This document shows, piece by piece, positions 47,169 to 61,300 of a stretch of 64,000 nucleotides of DNA; position 1 is the stretch's first letter, and every line of letters starts with the position of its first letter. The stretch covers positions 96,556 to 160,555 of the forward strand of contig WBMV01004140.1 of assembly GCA_013396655.1 (NCBI GenBank), in the 5' to 3' direction. A model generated the notes under the pieces. It did no database searches, had not been told where the DNA came from, and worked only from the letters and a program-made list of their open reading frames with translations. Source of the DNA: Campylorhamphus procurvoides. Taxonomy: Eukaryota; Chordata; Aves; Passeriformes; Dendrocolaptidae. Position numbers and translations under genes: made by a program.

Positions 47169-49315
47169 ACTAAAGATTTGGCAAACTGTCTAGAACCCTT
47201 TTACGGAAGTAAGTGTCCCAGTAATGAAGTAAGAATCTACTATTCAAAACTTAACTCTTTTGTCTGGGCTCTTTAATCTGATTTATGATATGGAATAGTT
47301 TTGCTTTTCTTCCTACACATTAGTATCATCAGTAACTCCAGAAATGCTTTTTCATGCAATGAATAGGTACGCCACACTGACTAAATCTCCTTTATGAATA
47401 TTTATCCAGGCAACTGCTACCTCCACAGATTATCATAGTTTACTATGAAGTCATTCTGGCATAACAGTGCAAGAACATTTCATCAATGTGGGATGTAAAA
47501 TGTAATAGCTCACTCACTCAACCATACTTTATTACATCTCCACTGTGTGGTTTGCAGTCGCTTCAATTTGTTTTAATGGCCAATTGAAAACCTTGGCTTC
47601 ATCTCCTAGGACAATTTCCATTCACTTCCAATAGGATGTTTCTTCTCCAAATATATTTATTTTTTTAAAGACTTATTCTTCAGTGGTAGGCCTTCCCTGT
47701 TTTGATAAAATACTCTGGAGATAGGAAACAAAGGCTCTTGGATCTAACACTGCCTCTTGCATATCATTACCTGGTGAGATAATGTCCCTGTTGGATTGAA
47801 ATAAATGTATGTCAAATACGTTTTGCTCAACTTATTGAATCTCTTAGAGGGTAAGCCATTTTCCTGTTTGCCTGGTTTTGTTTATTTGTTTGGTCATTGG
47901 TTTTTTGTTCCTGCTTTTTTTCTTTAGAAGTCTGAGGAACTAGGAGGAGAGACAGGAAATTCTTACTAGAGAGCTGAATAAGGGGGATACTCCAAGGTAT
48001 TAATTGTTGCAGCCCATGTCCTTTTGCATAAATTGTTTGTTGATGTACCAAGAACACCATATGAACACATAGGAAAAAACTGAAATAAATATAACAAAGG
48101 GAATGCAAACAAATATACAAAAACTCCACAGAAAATTTGATTAAAATCAAAATTATCCAATCAATAATCATCCATCTTGTAGATTTCAGGAACTGTTTTA
48201 CACACTAAATATAGCATTTAGTGTGTGTTATGGTAATTTTTATCTCAGCATTGCATTAAAGTGCTGTATCTCCTCCATCACTGCCTCTTTATGCCAGTAA
48301 ACTAAGTTATTCACATAGTCATGTGCCTTCTCTGAAAGACTGAGGACATTCTTCAAGTTGATTATATAATATTAATTATATTTAAGATTTATACATTGTG
48401 GTTGGTGTTGTGTTGTCTTTTTTTTTTAAATTTCTAAAATGCTTTATCAATATCAAAGATGAATTCAGAGCAGACTAGAGATAATTGAGGCTGAATATTG
48501 ACCATTCACAATTATGTCTGGGGACTGGAATGACTTCTGAGGAATGATTATCCACTTAAAGAGATTGTTTTTTATTTTAACTACTCACACTTCATTTCAA
48601 GCAATAAAAATGGCTTTTAAGCTTTGAACCATTGTTAGTAAAAGATAAGTATTAATACAAATACTAAAAAATTTATTCATGTTTTCCACGATATTTGGAA
48701 AATAAATGTGTAACAATTTACATCACTATATTTTCTAATTCTCAAGTGAATACAAATACACGGTGCATGTAGGAAGTCAGATTTTCTACAACTTTTGTTT
48801 TGCAGTCATCAACCTATTTCCAGATATTTTACTTTCTAAGGTAATGGCCCTCAGGCTTCTAGCAGTAAATTGTCACATTAATTTGGTCAGTGTGAAATGA
48901 TACCAAATTAATTTATTCTGCCTAATTATCTCTTTTCCCATTTTTCAACACCAAGCATTATGCATTAAATATCCCAAATATTTAAAAGAAAAAAGTTGCA
49001 GGGATTCCTTTTCAGTACTATGAAAATAAAGCAAAACAGATACTGTTATTATATTATAATAGTGTTATAAGAACATTGTAATACCCAGATTCACTTTATT
49101 GCTGGGTTTTTTTTTTCTTTTTTTCCTTATGGTCCTTATATTCTTTATATAAGAATAGAGTCCCAGTAGAGTAGACATGGCCTTCTCAAGATGACTCCTT
49201 GAATAAAATGCCTTTCACAGGGCTCCCAATATAGTTTTATTATTCAACCAAATCCCTACCTGCTCTGTAAAGCCAGTGATTCTGTGAAAGTACAAGGATA
49301 AAAAACACTGCACAG
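47169..49315. other. Unique AT-rich DNA with one 11-bp-stem hairpin
   Basis: The hairpin at 48200-48226 is the only structure noticed, besides T tracts near 48418-48427 and 49107-49123. A 114-codon minus frame at 47827-48171 overlaps another frame and looks like chance. Confidence 0.45.
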
Positions 49316-51060
49316 CATCACAGAATGGGTCAGGCTGAAAGAGGCCACAGTGAGTCATCTGGTCCAACTTCCCTGCTCAAGCAGGGTCATTCTAGACCAC
49401 ACGGTACAGGATTGCATCCAGACAGTTTTTGAATATCTCCAGTGAGGGAGATCCACAACCTCTCTGGGCAATCTTTTCTGGTACTCAATCACCTACAGAG
49501 TAAAGAAGTTCTTCCTCATATCAGGTGGAACTTCCTGTGCATGTTTGTGCCTGTTGCCTCTAGTCCTGTAGCTTTACACAACTGAGAAACACCTGTTTTC
49601 TTTTCCAGTACTTATATACATTGTGGAGGTTCTCTCTCAGGGATCTCTTTTCAAGGCTGAACAGGCCCAGCTCCCTCAGCCTTTCCTCATAACTGACATG
49701 CTCTAGTCCCTTAATCATCTTTGTAGCCCTCCTCTGGACTCACTTCAGGAGCTCCATGTCTCTCATACTGAGGAGCCCAGAACTATGCACAGTATGCCAG
49801 ACATGGCCTCACCAGGGCTGAGTAGAGGGGCAGGATCACCCCCCTCAACTTGATGGCAATGTTCTTCCTAATGCACCTGAGGATACCACTGGCCCTCTTG
49901 GACACAAGGGCACACGGCTGGCTCATGGATGGCTTGTTGCCCACCAAGACCATCAGGTCCTTCTTCTCAGAGCTGCTTTCCAGAAGCTCACTCTGCAGCC
50001 TGTGCTGGTACTTGAGGTTATCTTTCACAGGCCAAGGACTCTGAATTTGTCTTTGTTGAACTTCAGTTCCTCTCTGCCCATCTCCCCAGCCTATCCAGGT
50101 CCTTCTGAAGGGTTACACAGCCCTCTGGGGTATCAGCAACTCCTTCCCTCTTTGTGTCACCAGTGACCTTGCTGAGGAGTAACTCTGTCCCTTTATCTGA
50201 GGTATTGATAAGTTAAATAGTACTGGGCTCAGTATTGAACCCTGAGGGACACCACTAGTGATAGTCCTCCAACTGGACACTGTGCTGCTGATTATGACCC
50301 TCTGGGATCTTCCATTAAGCTAGTTTTTGATGCATCTCACTGTCCTTTCATCCAGTCCACACTTTCTGAGTTTCTCTATGAGGATATTGTGTGAAACAGT
50401 GTTGAAAGTCTTGCTGAAGCTGTGGCAGACAACAGGCATTGCTCTTCCATCATCCATCCAGGTAGTTGTTTCTTCACAGAAGGCAATCCGGTTGGTCAAT
50501 CATGATTTCCCTTTGGTGAATCCATGCTGACTACTGATTACCTTCTTGTCATCCATGTGGATAGAGATTGCATCCAGAATGAGACACTCCATCGTCTTTC
50601 CAGGGACTGAGGGGAAGCTGATTGGCCAGTAGCTCCCTGGGTTGTCCTTCTTGCCCTTGTTTTACCAGGGATGACATTTGCTTTATTTCAGTATTCAAGC
50701 ACCTTACCTGACTCCCACAACCTTTCAAAGATGTTTATGAGCAGCCTAGCTATGGTAGTCTGTCCACTCTCTCAGCACTCATAGATACACCCCATCAAGG
50801 CTTTGTGCATGTCAGTTTTGCCTGGCTGTTCTCTAATCCAATCCTTCTTGACCAAAGGAAAGTGCCCTTTGAACATTCCTTTGCTTTGGTCTCCTGGGTC
50901 AGAGTTCCTGAGGGCTGTTCTTGTCAGCGAGGACTGATGCAAAGACGATTTTCAGTAACTCTGTCTTCTCTGTGTTCTTTGTAACCAGGGTCCCCCCTCC
51001 ACTTAGTAATACTTAAAACATCCTCTGTTTTCCTTTTGTTATTGATGTTTTTGAAGGATA
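49316..51060 (-). mobile_element. CR1 LINE, longest copy in the window (~1.75 kb)
   Basis: The 3' end is at 49316 (atcacagaatgggtcagg). Moving right, the minus strand reads backwards through the 3' region, the ORF2 C-terminus, then an 81-codon still-open stretch at 49783-50028 ('KKDLMVLVGNKPSMSQ', 'RASGILRCIRKNIAIK', 'GVILPLYSALVRP'), which is the thumb/C-terminal part of the reverse transcriptase. It continues through the palm region and its N-terminal side ('ggtgtatctatgagtgctga' near 50780 on the minus strand) to about 51060, where linker sequence is lost. The frame is interrupted many times outside the 81-codon block. It is 5'-truncated inside the linker between endonuclease and reverse transcriptase. 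Confidence 0.93.
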
Positions 51061-52176
51061 CACAATGAAATGGGCTACTGGAGATTAACTGCACAGACAA
51101 ATAATTTCATTCTGCCTGCAAACGTCACTGTTGGAGTAGCAGTCCTTTTCCTCAGAAATATTTCAGATCTTCTGCTGCCCATAGTCTCTGTCCTCACATG
51201 CCTTTTCACATTTTTACAGTTCTCTTGTTCTGGAATCAAAAAACAGCCAACAAATATGAAAATAGTAAATCTTACTTTCTTTTTAATACAATTATCTACA
51301 ATGTACAGGTATCATTTTAATTTTGAAAACAAATTATCTCACACCTGATTATGTTATACCCTCAAACTTTGTTTGCTTTCAGGATCATGGTATTCATTTT
51401 ATGTTTAAAATGGCTAGATGACGTCTATTTTTATCTAGGGTGCTTTTTACACAGCTGACTACTTTATACTGCTTCTGAAGAGATGATGGTCATCTCTTCA
51501 TCCCATAAAATTGTAATTCCCTTTTAAAACAAAGGAAATAAAAAATGTATATTTATTGCTATAACTCTGTTTCTGAAAAGAAAGTCTTGCTTTGACAAAT
51601 GTGTAGTTAACTATACTAATTTCTCAGTCAACATAGCAAAGGATTTAGTTTGCAAAATTATACAGTCCATCAGCCCCAGAGAGTTAAAGGGTTAGGAAGA
51701 GTACAAGAACTGATAAAGACTTTCTCCATATTGGAGAGTACTGCACAGAGGCTAGGCACATCTTACTGCTGTGCTAGGCTGAGCACATCACTCATGTCAG
51801 AAACTTAAAATAAACTAATTACTCACACACTTCCTCACTGCACATCCTCATTCCCTAGGGACAGGTGGTGATTGGTGACTCTACAACTCTGATGTCTTTC
51901 CATAGCTTCACATTCTTCACTCTAAGTGGTATCCTGCTCTCTTTTCCCTCCCTGACCTTTCCTTTCCTTGCTATAGGCTTTGTGCTTTTCCAGGACTCAC
52001 TCTTTCATGTCACCTCCCACTCTTACTCTCTTGTTACTCCACATAACTGCACTTCTGTGTCTGTTCCATTCTGTCTTTCCTCATAATAATTATTTATTAC
52101 CTTGATGAGATTAAGTTGAATATCTCCATTGCTCCCATAATAAAAGTCCATATGCACAAGGGAACATATGTTTCAG
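51061..52176. other. AT-rich DNA, nothing recognised
   Basis: No further CR1 match was seen to the right of 51060. A 92-codon frame at 51070-51348 has no recognised family. A T/C-rich stretch from 51890 to 52080 leads toward the microsatellite. Confidence 0.45.
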
Positions 52177-52368
<192 letters not shown>

Positions 52369-55300
52369 ATGCTAAGTTGCACTTTGCCTCTATCCATCTG
52401 CATTCATTCCTCCTACATGCTTCGAGTTGGCACATTCTTCTTTCCTTAAAATCACTGCCATGACGCTTCCTCTCATATTCTCCATGCTTCCTTTCTGTCA
52501 GGGAAACAATTTCATCTTCATGAATAATAGATGAAGGCAGTATCATTATCCTGGAAGATGGTATCAAACATCATAAATCAGCTCTTCTGTCTGAAGCCAA
52601 TTACAAAGATGACTGAAATTATGAGTCTGTTGAAGATATGCCAGAGCTTCTCCTCTAGCTTTTTACAAACTACTGTCATACAGGGTTTCTCATGACACTT
52701 TGGAAGTGATTTAGCATAGTAACAGGTAAATTATAATAAGTCTAAAGTATGGCCTCTCAATTTCAATTACTGAGAATTAATCTACTATATTTAATGCTGC
52801 GATCATATCTTTGACTATAACTTTATTAATTTTTAATATTAATTCAATATTATCCTGTCAAATGAAAAGTTTCAACAGATGGCAATCTAATTCTTTCAAT
52901 GTGCAAAGTAATTATTATTGATTTCTTATTTGTAGAGCACTATCAACGTAGACCTAATTTCCTTTAGGCTAGCAAATTGCTGCTAACAAACTTAAGAAGA
53001 TAAAACTTTCAGGAAATGAGATAGAAATTTATCTACTCTGCATAAACCTACAGCATAGAACAGGGAAGTATTCTTGAAATTAAGTAGACCTCTCACTAAG
53101 AGAAAGAATCAATAGCTGGTTGTGTTCCTTCTCCTGATCTCTATTTCTTTCTCAGATTTTTAATCCCTGATGTTCTTTACAGATATAACTCTTTCTCTAA
53201 TACCTTATATATGTACACTAAACTTTGCAAATCTTTCCTTGGAAGTCAGCCTTTGGGGTTTTCTCATGCTGCTGCTTTCTCTAAGATTTCCTCCCTATTA
53301 TATTCTTAAGATTATATGACATTACTGACTTTATGAACAAGTAAGAATTTCAGCATAGTATTAATTTGAAGAGGAATCAGACTGCTTTTTCCATCACAAC
53401 CCTAGTTCAGTTGCTCATTCCCTCTAAAATAAACATTTCAGTGTCGATAAGTAGTTGATGATTACTCTTTTGGTCATCATTGCTATTTGGTATTTCTGTT
53501 ATGTTTCAGCTGAAAGACTTACTTGTTTTTAAAAAATCAAAAAAGCTAAAACATCAGATAAGCAGAATATAAACTTCTGAGAAATCACTTGTTATAAAAG
53601 ACTGTCCAGAATTCCCACATTTTTGTTAAAATTTTTATTTTTTTTAAATTACTAGCAGATTCTTAAGTCTCACATATGCTCAAAAGAACAGGGCCCAGAC
53701 ATTGTAAAGCCTTGTAGTCCTTTAAAATTCTGTATGGAAATTCCTGCGAGATTTCAGAGCTTTAGAGAATCTGAGGTATAGCAAATAATGGCTGTCAAGA
53801 TCTACTAAAATATCTTTTACTAAACATGTAGCTGACACCTTTGAACCTCTGCTTCTACTCTTTGGGAATCTTTTAATGGCTTCTGTGAGAAAGACCAGGA
53901 TACAATGCATGTGTCTTCAAAATAACTGAAAAAAATTACTTGGCAAATTTATGTCTTTCTCTGAGTAAAGCAATAACAATCCTCAAGTTTCCTAAAATAA
54001 ATTGTATTATATTTGCACATCTAAATACTCCAGCTAACTCACAGTACTTGTGTATATGACTGTCCAAATACTATCAAATTGCCATTGTAGTCCCTTGTTT
54101 TGAGACACATGCAAAGCACTGACCATTAAAACAGAAAAGAATTATACTAATAAAAATCCCAAAATATAGGCTCTCAAGCTATGTTACCATGTTCCAACAA
54201 TTATCAGTGCAACAGTAATAAACAGAATACTAGTTTAATGAAATGTCTACAAGAACGTACTGCATTTAGTTCTATTAATTCACATTGCAGCTTCACTTCT
54301 ATGCTCCCTTAGGATAATAAATTTGAATAGTGGTGGTGAATTTACAACCAGATGTGTTCCTAACAATAATAGTGAAAAATGCTTTTGAGTGAGCTTATTG
54401 TCAAGAGGCTAATGTAATATTCTAAAAATGTAACCTACATTTTATTAGCCAAGGTAATCAGCTGAATCACTACGAAATGCTAAGACCTCTACACCCTTTT
54501 GCCTACGAAATGTGTGTTTTTCCATTGGACCTGAGGATTAAGGACTGCATCCCTGCTGCTTCAAGGAAATGGTAAAAAGATTTTACAGTTCTTCTGTTAT
54601 TGTAAAACAGATGGATTTCTGTCCTAAATAATGACAGTATATAGGCGTGTATATATATATATTATCTTATTGCAGCTGTGACAGAAGAATAGATACTGTT
54701 CACGCACAAGTTCTTTTGTATTTGTACTCCCTATAATTTTCATTTGATACTTTAGATCTTATTTGTTTAAAATGTTTGGGGTTTTTTTATTTCTTCAAAT
54801 TATTCTAGTTCCCATTTCTTCTTCTGGATTAAAAGCCATTTATTTATCTCAGGTTTACACTGACCTGGAAGTGGTGGTGATTATGAAATTTCCAGCAGCA
54901 CCTGATCAAAACACAAAGTGGACTAGCATGAAATACACTAATAGAAACAAATACAAAATAAGAAACATTAATATGAACTGCTTGTTATCATTAAAGCACT
55001 ATTCATCTCTTGTATCAATAATTCCCTCCATACTTGATAGGACATTGAATTGGAACAAATGGATTACTCTTTAGGTTCAATTGTACAGGTTTAACCAAGA
55101 AAATAAGCAATGAATTTTCCATATATGTAATTTAGAAGTTGTGTACTTCCAATGTAAACTGCTATGAGTTCAAGCTTGAGTGTCAGTTGGTGGACAACTA
55201 TGTTTACATGGAAATTTTGAAGATTTACCAGCAGCAGTTTCATATAAATGAATAAGACACTTCACTGTTAGGCACTCTTGAAAATGTGGGATGTGATATG

Positions 55301-58300
55301 ACTAGGAACTAGTCTTCAGATGTGAAGATGAAGTACCCAGTTTTCACCCACAATAAATCAGTCTCATTTTTCACTGATAATGATCTATATTCACTTTTCA
55401 ATTGTTCTCCTTTGCACACTATCTGACACATGGCCTACCAAGATAAGTAATGATTTATATGCTATAAAGCTACAACATACCCTAATAAATACCAAAATTA
55501 ACCTGGAAATATTGCATTAGTATTACAGATGCAAAATTAGATGTAATATTACGCAGCACAATATTGAAACAAGCAAAAGGTCTATGGGCTCCTCTGTCAG
55601 AAAGCTATTCACTGTCCACATTTCAATGCTGAAAACTAATAAATATGGAAATACTTGGCTTCCACAGGGAATTAATGCTCACTTAAATTTTAAAAGTCCT
55701 ACAGGCATTAGGACTGTCCTAGTTACTGAATTTTGCAGTAAGTTGCAAACTTTTCTCATTTACATTGCTGCCTCCACTGGCATCTCTAAAAGAACATAGT
55801 GTGTATTTTTCATTTTGACTGTTTAGTTGCTGTCTATTTGCATACAGATTTCTATGATGTTATGATGTAGAGTTACTTGGATATATGGAAAAAATCATAC
55901 AATTTTGGCACAATTTAAAGCATAGTCAGACATGTCAAAGTGCCATTCCTGTCTCTCCCACAGTTTTGTTTGCTGTCAGCACAGACTATCGCTGATGCAT
56001 TTTGTTGTAAAACACTGACATAAGTGATGTTTGAGATGTTTTGTGATAGCAGTGTTTTCTTTCAATTTTCTATGACCCCAGCACTGTAGATTCCCTAATA
56101 GCAGTAACTCATGTGAATACTGCAGTAGAATCAGACCAGCTGAAATACCTGAGGATCCCCTGCGGATTCAGACATCTAATCCAGTTTTCAGGACTCAGAG
56201 TTGACACGTGAGCCCTGGGGGAAGGTAACCATCTGCATGCCCCCCATTCAGCCGCTGCAGATGAAGGTCTAGCATTTTCCTTTAAACTTCTTTAACTAAT
56301 GTTTATGTCTCCATGTCTGCTGCAGGCTGACATATACCACTAAGCCAGGACAGCTCAACTAAACAGAATGGTATATCTGAGACCTAACTCTGCTCAACTC
56401 AGCAGGGTTACAACCCATTAGCTTCTAAATGGTAAATTCACTGAGATTAATGAAAACAAAGAGAAAAAAAATAACTTCAAAGTTCAAGTCCTTTGTGTAT
56501 TGAATGCAGCAGAGAAAATGTTTATACTTTAATTTAAATCCAACTGAAAAAAGCATAATATATTTAAAAGATAAATCTCTTTATTTATAATCATTCATTC
56601 CTGCATTAAAATATCACCAGAAAACATAAAGAAAGAAGATGCTTTTATAATTAACTGGACAGATAATGGAGTCATTTTCTCAAATGGTGACTTTTGTCAG
56701 TCCCACAAGTGATATAATGATCAGGTTCTTTCAGATACTGTACTTCTTTCATACACACAAATGAAAAGCATATTCCTCATTTGCATGTTTTGTGTCTCTT
56801 CAGATAATGACAGCATTGTGGAACCAATTCACTCTGTGAGCTGGATAAAAATTGTAGTGCTATTTACAGTTGTCACCCAGGATTGTTGCCTTCAAAATAG
56901 TCCTGTTAGTTTAGTCTAAGGCTGAATGAAAAACTACAATCCAAATATGTTTTATGGAAGTGTATTCAAAATAAATTGGTATTATAATCAGTACTAAAAC
57001 CAAGGTTTTGATCTTTCAGATATCTTCCAGATAGCTTAAATTTTATATGTCCACAAAAGAACATTTTAAAGAAATTTTTCTTTCATATTTCCTATTACAT
57101 TTAGTATAAAAGAGCTATGGTAATCTGATCTTCACAACTCTATTACGAACTCATTTTTTATAGAAAAGAAAGCTAAGAAATGTGAAACAACAGTTATGAG
57201 TAAAGAAGTGTTGAGCCTGAGACGTGTAAAATACACCTGTGTTTGTGACTGTCTACAATCCCTTCAATTAAATGCCACTTCATAAGGATTTTAAAAATAC
57301 AGAAATAGAAAATATTCTTAATAGACAGGATAGAGTAAGGGATAAATTTGATTTGAGGTTTAGTTTATACAGTCAAGTGTGCAAGAAATTATCCTCATAA
57401 ACAGATTACACTGTCATTGGATGTGAATTGTTAAAATGAAAATGTGAAGATTATTCAAATACAGAAGAAAACTAACCACTACATGTAGCTAAAGAAAACA
57501 CTTTGTCATCAGAGGTTAGTACCAGGACAACAAAACAAGTGCACTGAGATCAACAATCTTTCACCTCCTTCTGAAAAATATATGCACAAATATTCCCATA
57601 CACATTCGTCTCAATTGACGAATTGGTCTGATATTTAACAAACTTATAGAGACAGGGAAGTGGAGAATTAATACTGTCTCAAAAAATATGAAATTGACAG
57701 ATAGTCCATTCATCACAGCAAAGTCTAAAACAATTTAAGAGGGTGTGAAGGCTGAGCTAAAAGTAGCCTGCATCACACAGGCCAGCATATCCTATTGGAC
57801 CCCTGTACTGACATTCCAGGGAGTCATTTCTAAAAGTAGAGCAATAAAAAGTAGAATAACAAAAAGGGAAAAATGCCTTATGAAACACAGTTACACCTCT
57901 CCCTTCTGAATTTCTGATAAGTTTTAGCAATGGTTTAAAATGCAGATAGTTGTGTAAGCAAAACTCCTATGCAAACCATAGTGTTTCACTTTTTGAGATT
58001 TCAAGAAAAGGTAGAGGAGAATCATTGGGTTTTTTTAAAGATACATTTTAAGTTGAGGTTCTTGTGCCCTAAGTCGAAGTAATTCAATTTGGTTCTGTCT
58101 AGTCCTAGTAGCAGGTTGATATAAGTCACCTACTGGCAAATATCTATTTCTTTTCTTTCACTATGAACTCAAGAGTGATTGCCTTAAGATTTTACATCAC
58201 CTTGACTATTTTCTGTAATTCATTTAAAGCTTTCTGGCTTGATCAGCCGATTTTTTAAAATTCATTTTAGGAAAAAGAATGTAAAAACAATACAGAGCAG

Positions 58301-61300
58301 AAAAAGCACAATCACTTAAAGATAGCTCACTCACAGTAGAAATGTCTATATTTTCCAAAGCAAATATTCATAATCACTCTGCCACATTTTACAACAAGCA
58401 GAAGTCCTCAATCTTCAGAATTGTCTTACAAAAAGGAAGCAATGATTGATTTCCTAAAACCTCTCCAATAGAAGCACTCTTTATTTAAAATTAAAATAAT
58501 GGGAAACAATACATGAAGTAGATCCATCTGATGGGTCACCTTTACATCACCTATTTTCTAGGTAATGTGAATGTTATCTAGAAACATTTTGTTTTGTTTT
58601 GTTTTCCTATTCTATTCATCTAGTACAGATTTATGTTTCTGACAGCTGCTAAACCACTGCTAATTAACTGCTAATAGTTGTTAAACAGTTAAGCAACAAG
58701 TGCTAAACTATGTGCGATTTTAAAAATACCTTCTTATAGGGTTAAAATTACACCACTCTAATTTTTTGTATAATGCAGGCATCTTCATTAGTAGGGCTAT
58801 ATAGCTACTTACTGGTCTTCTGGCAGTAGTGCCAGAAATAGATACACAATTTCACTGCTGGGATTCATGAGCTTATGAAGAATGTTCTATCCGCTGAACT
58901 GCATGTAAATTGGATCAACAACATAAGGGACCTCTGAGATGACTGAGTATAACCATGTAGGGATTTAACTTAGCATGCCTTATTACTGTTGCATGAAGTC
59001 ATGCTGTTAAATTAAAAGAATTTCTACTAAAATATATTTCTAGTATCACAGATTTTTTCCCCTAAATAAAAAGTGCTACTTTTTATTTTTCTTTTCAGTG
59101 AGATGCTCACTTATTTTTCTTTCTACCACCACCATATTTTCATTACCTTTTATCTCTTGGCTTTTACAGATGTATCACTCTATGCTTAAACCTACTGATT
59201 TTTTTTTTTCCTTCTAAAGACATAGTTCTCATTCTTGTTTTTGCAGTGACCGTGCACCATATTTCCAGTGCAGACATGCCTAATGTGCTCCAGATTTGAC
59301 TTTTTTGGCTATCAGTGCCACAGTAGCCACATTCACGTTCCCCACCTCTTACCTGGATACAGTAAAGAAACAAAATAATCCAGCCTTATCATGCCATTCA
59401 GAGAAGTTATATAAATTGTTTATAAGATGAAATATTTTTTCTCTGTTGATGCAGTAATTGTTTTTTCATAGTGGGCATTAAAAAGATTTGTAGCCTAAAA
59501 AATATTTAGGCTGTTTTTCTGAGGTCATTTGATGTTCTTATCCTGTAGCTATCTGTAACATCTGACTTGAAAAGATATAAAAAGGGACTGAGTTACCTTC
59601 TTACATCAGTGTTTCTGTTACTGAAACCCATAACCAAGCTGCCGGACTCATTTGTTTAAGTTGCCCAGATAGACAAAAAGGTCATCTTCTGTCATTTGAG
59701 AGGTTTTGTTCCTACGTGATACATTTATTTACCCTGAGGACAGGTAAAAGGTCATCAAATGTTACAACAGAAAGGCGGCTTACATTCTTCTTACATTCTT
59801 TTGTCATGCTAGGAAACATTTCATGGATTTCATGACTGATTTTGTGAAAAAATCTCACTGGTCATCATAAGGCTTACATCTGTCAGAGTTTCAGCATGAT
59901 GTGATCCAAGGTCTAGTTTTGACACAGCACAGCTGCATAAACCTGTCTTCAATTTCTGTAAATACTCCTCAGTTGAGAAAAAGTTGGGAAAGTATGTAGG
60001 CAAGAGCAATGCATGATTAAGAACAGCAGACGTGAGATAGTTTAATGTGGTAAGAATTAGCAATGAATGGACTCAGGGGGGAAAATCATGGATTCAGACA
60101 GTAGCTTGTCAACACTGAGGATTACTCTCTTCCAAAGAGTACAGGAAGGTGATCCTGGCGTACCTGGTAGTGATTGCACAGCAGACAAAATATCACTTTG
60201 TCACACTGGTGGCATATAAATAATTGCTTCATACACTTAAACTCTGTACATCCAGCTTACAAAATCTCTTTGCAAATAGGAAAAGGTGCCTGAACATGGT
60301 AACCCAGAGGAGAAAGGTTACATGCCCACGTGAATCTGTAAGACCGCAGTTTAGGATCACAGGAGATACAGCTCTGTCACCGACAGTGTGCCTGACTTCC
60401 TTGTGCAGCATATAAAAATGGTTGAAGTACCTGTAAAAATAAAATAGACTTCGCAAGGATGTGAGGCTATAAAATGGCTTCTTAATAAATTAGTAGAAGA
60501 ATCCTTTCTGGGTGTGAAAAAAAAAATAGTCTGGTTTTCTATCTATCATTGCTTTGGTTCTGAGTGTTTTCTGGCTCACAGGGCAAGTGTTGGTAGACTT
60601 CGTCTACTGTCAGAATTAATGCATTTTGTCTAACCACATTCATATGGAAAGCTCAAGGATTCAAAAAGAATCACATAAATTAATCAGTAATAATAAAACT
60701 AACTCATCCTCATTATGACTATTCTGACCAATTTCTCTACCTTTATCAAAGTTACTTGTCTTTCCTCAGGAGGATAAAGGTCAGATCCAACATAACTTCC
60801 CTTTGACTATTAGCTGGCTGTTCTCATTAAGAAGGCCACTTACTCCAGCTAAAAGCAAAACACTAATAAAACACTGAACTGGAAAAGAGTTATTTCCTTC
60901 AGAAACCTAAGTACACACTGTTCTGGATGATATGATTTCTAAATGAATTGGAATTTCCTGTTAGGGCACATTGTGAAACAAAGTGAAGGAAAAACTGTAC
61001 CTTCCCTTGAAAACATCAGATTTGGAGAGAAATAAATACTTTGGTTGATATTGAAGGGAGAGGGAGGGGTGTTAGGTTTTTGTTTGTTAGTTTTGGGGGT
61101 ATTTTTATAAGTTAATTCATTTTTAAAACTTAAGAGGGTTTTAGTTTCAGACTCAAAATTGTAATGATTTTGTTTAGGAATCAGAGATGTAAAAGCATTA
61201 GATGTCTGCAAAAGTGTGGGCTCTAGCTGATGGATTCTCTAATAAAAGAAAGACACTGAAATATTGGATCATTACTGAAGATAGTGATATGACTACATTA

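Noticed and set aside
54763..55074. 103-codon frame with a signal-peptide-like start
   Set aside because: The hydrophobic start comes from T-rich DNA; there is no cleavage context, cysteine pattern or known family.
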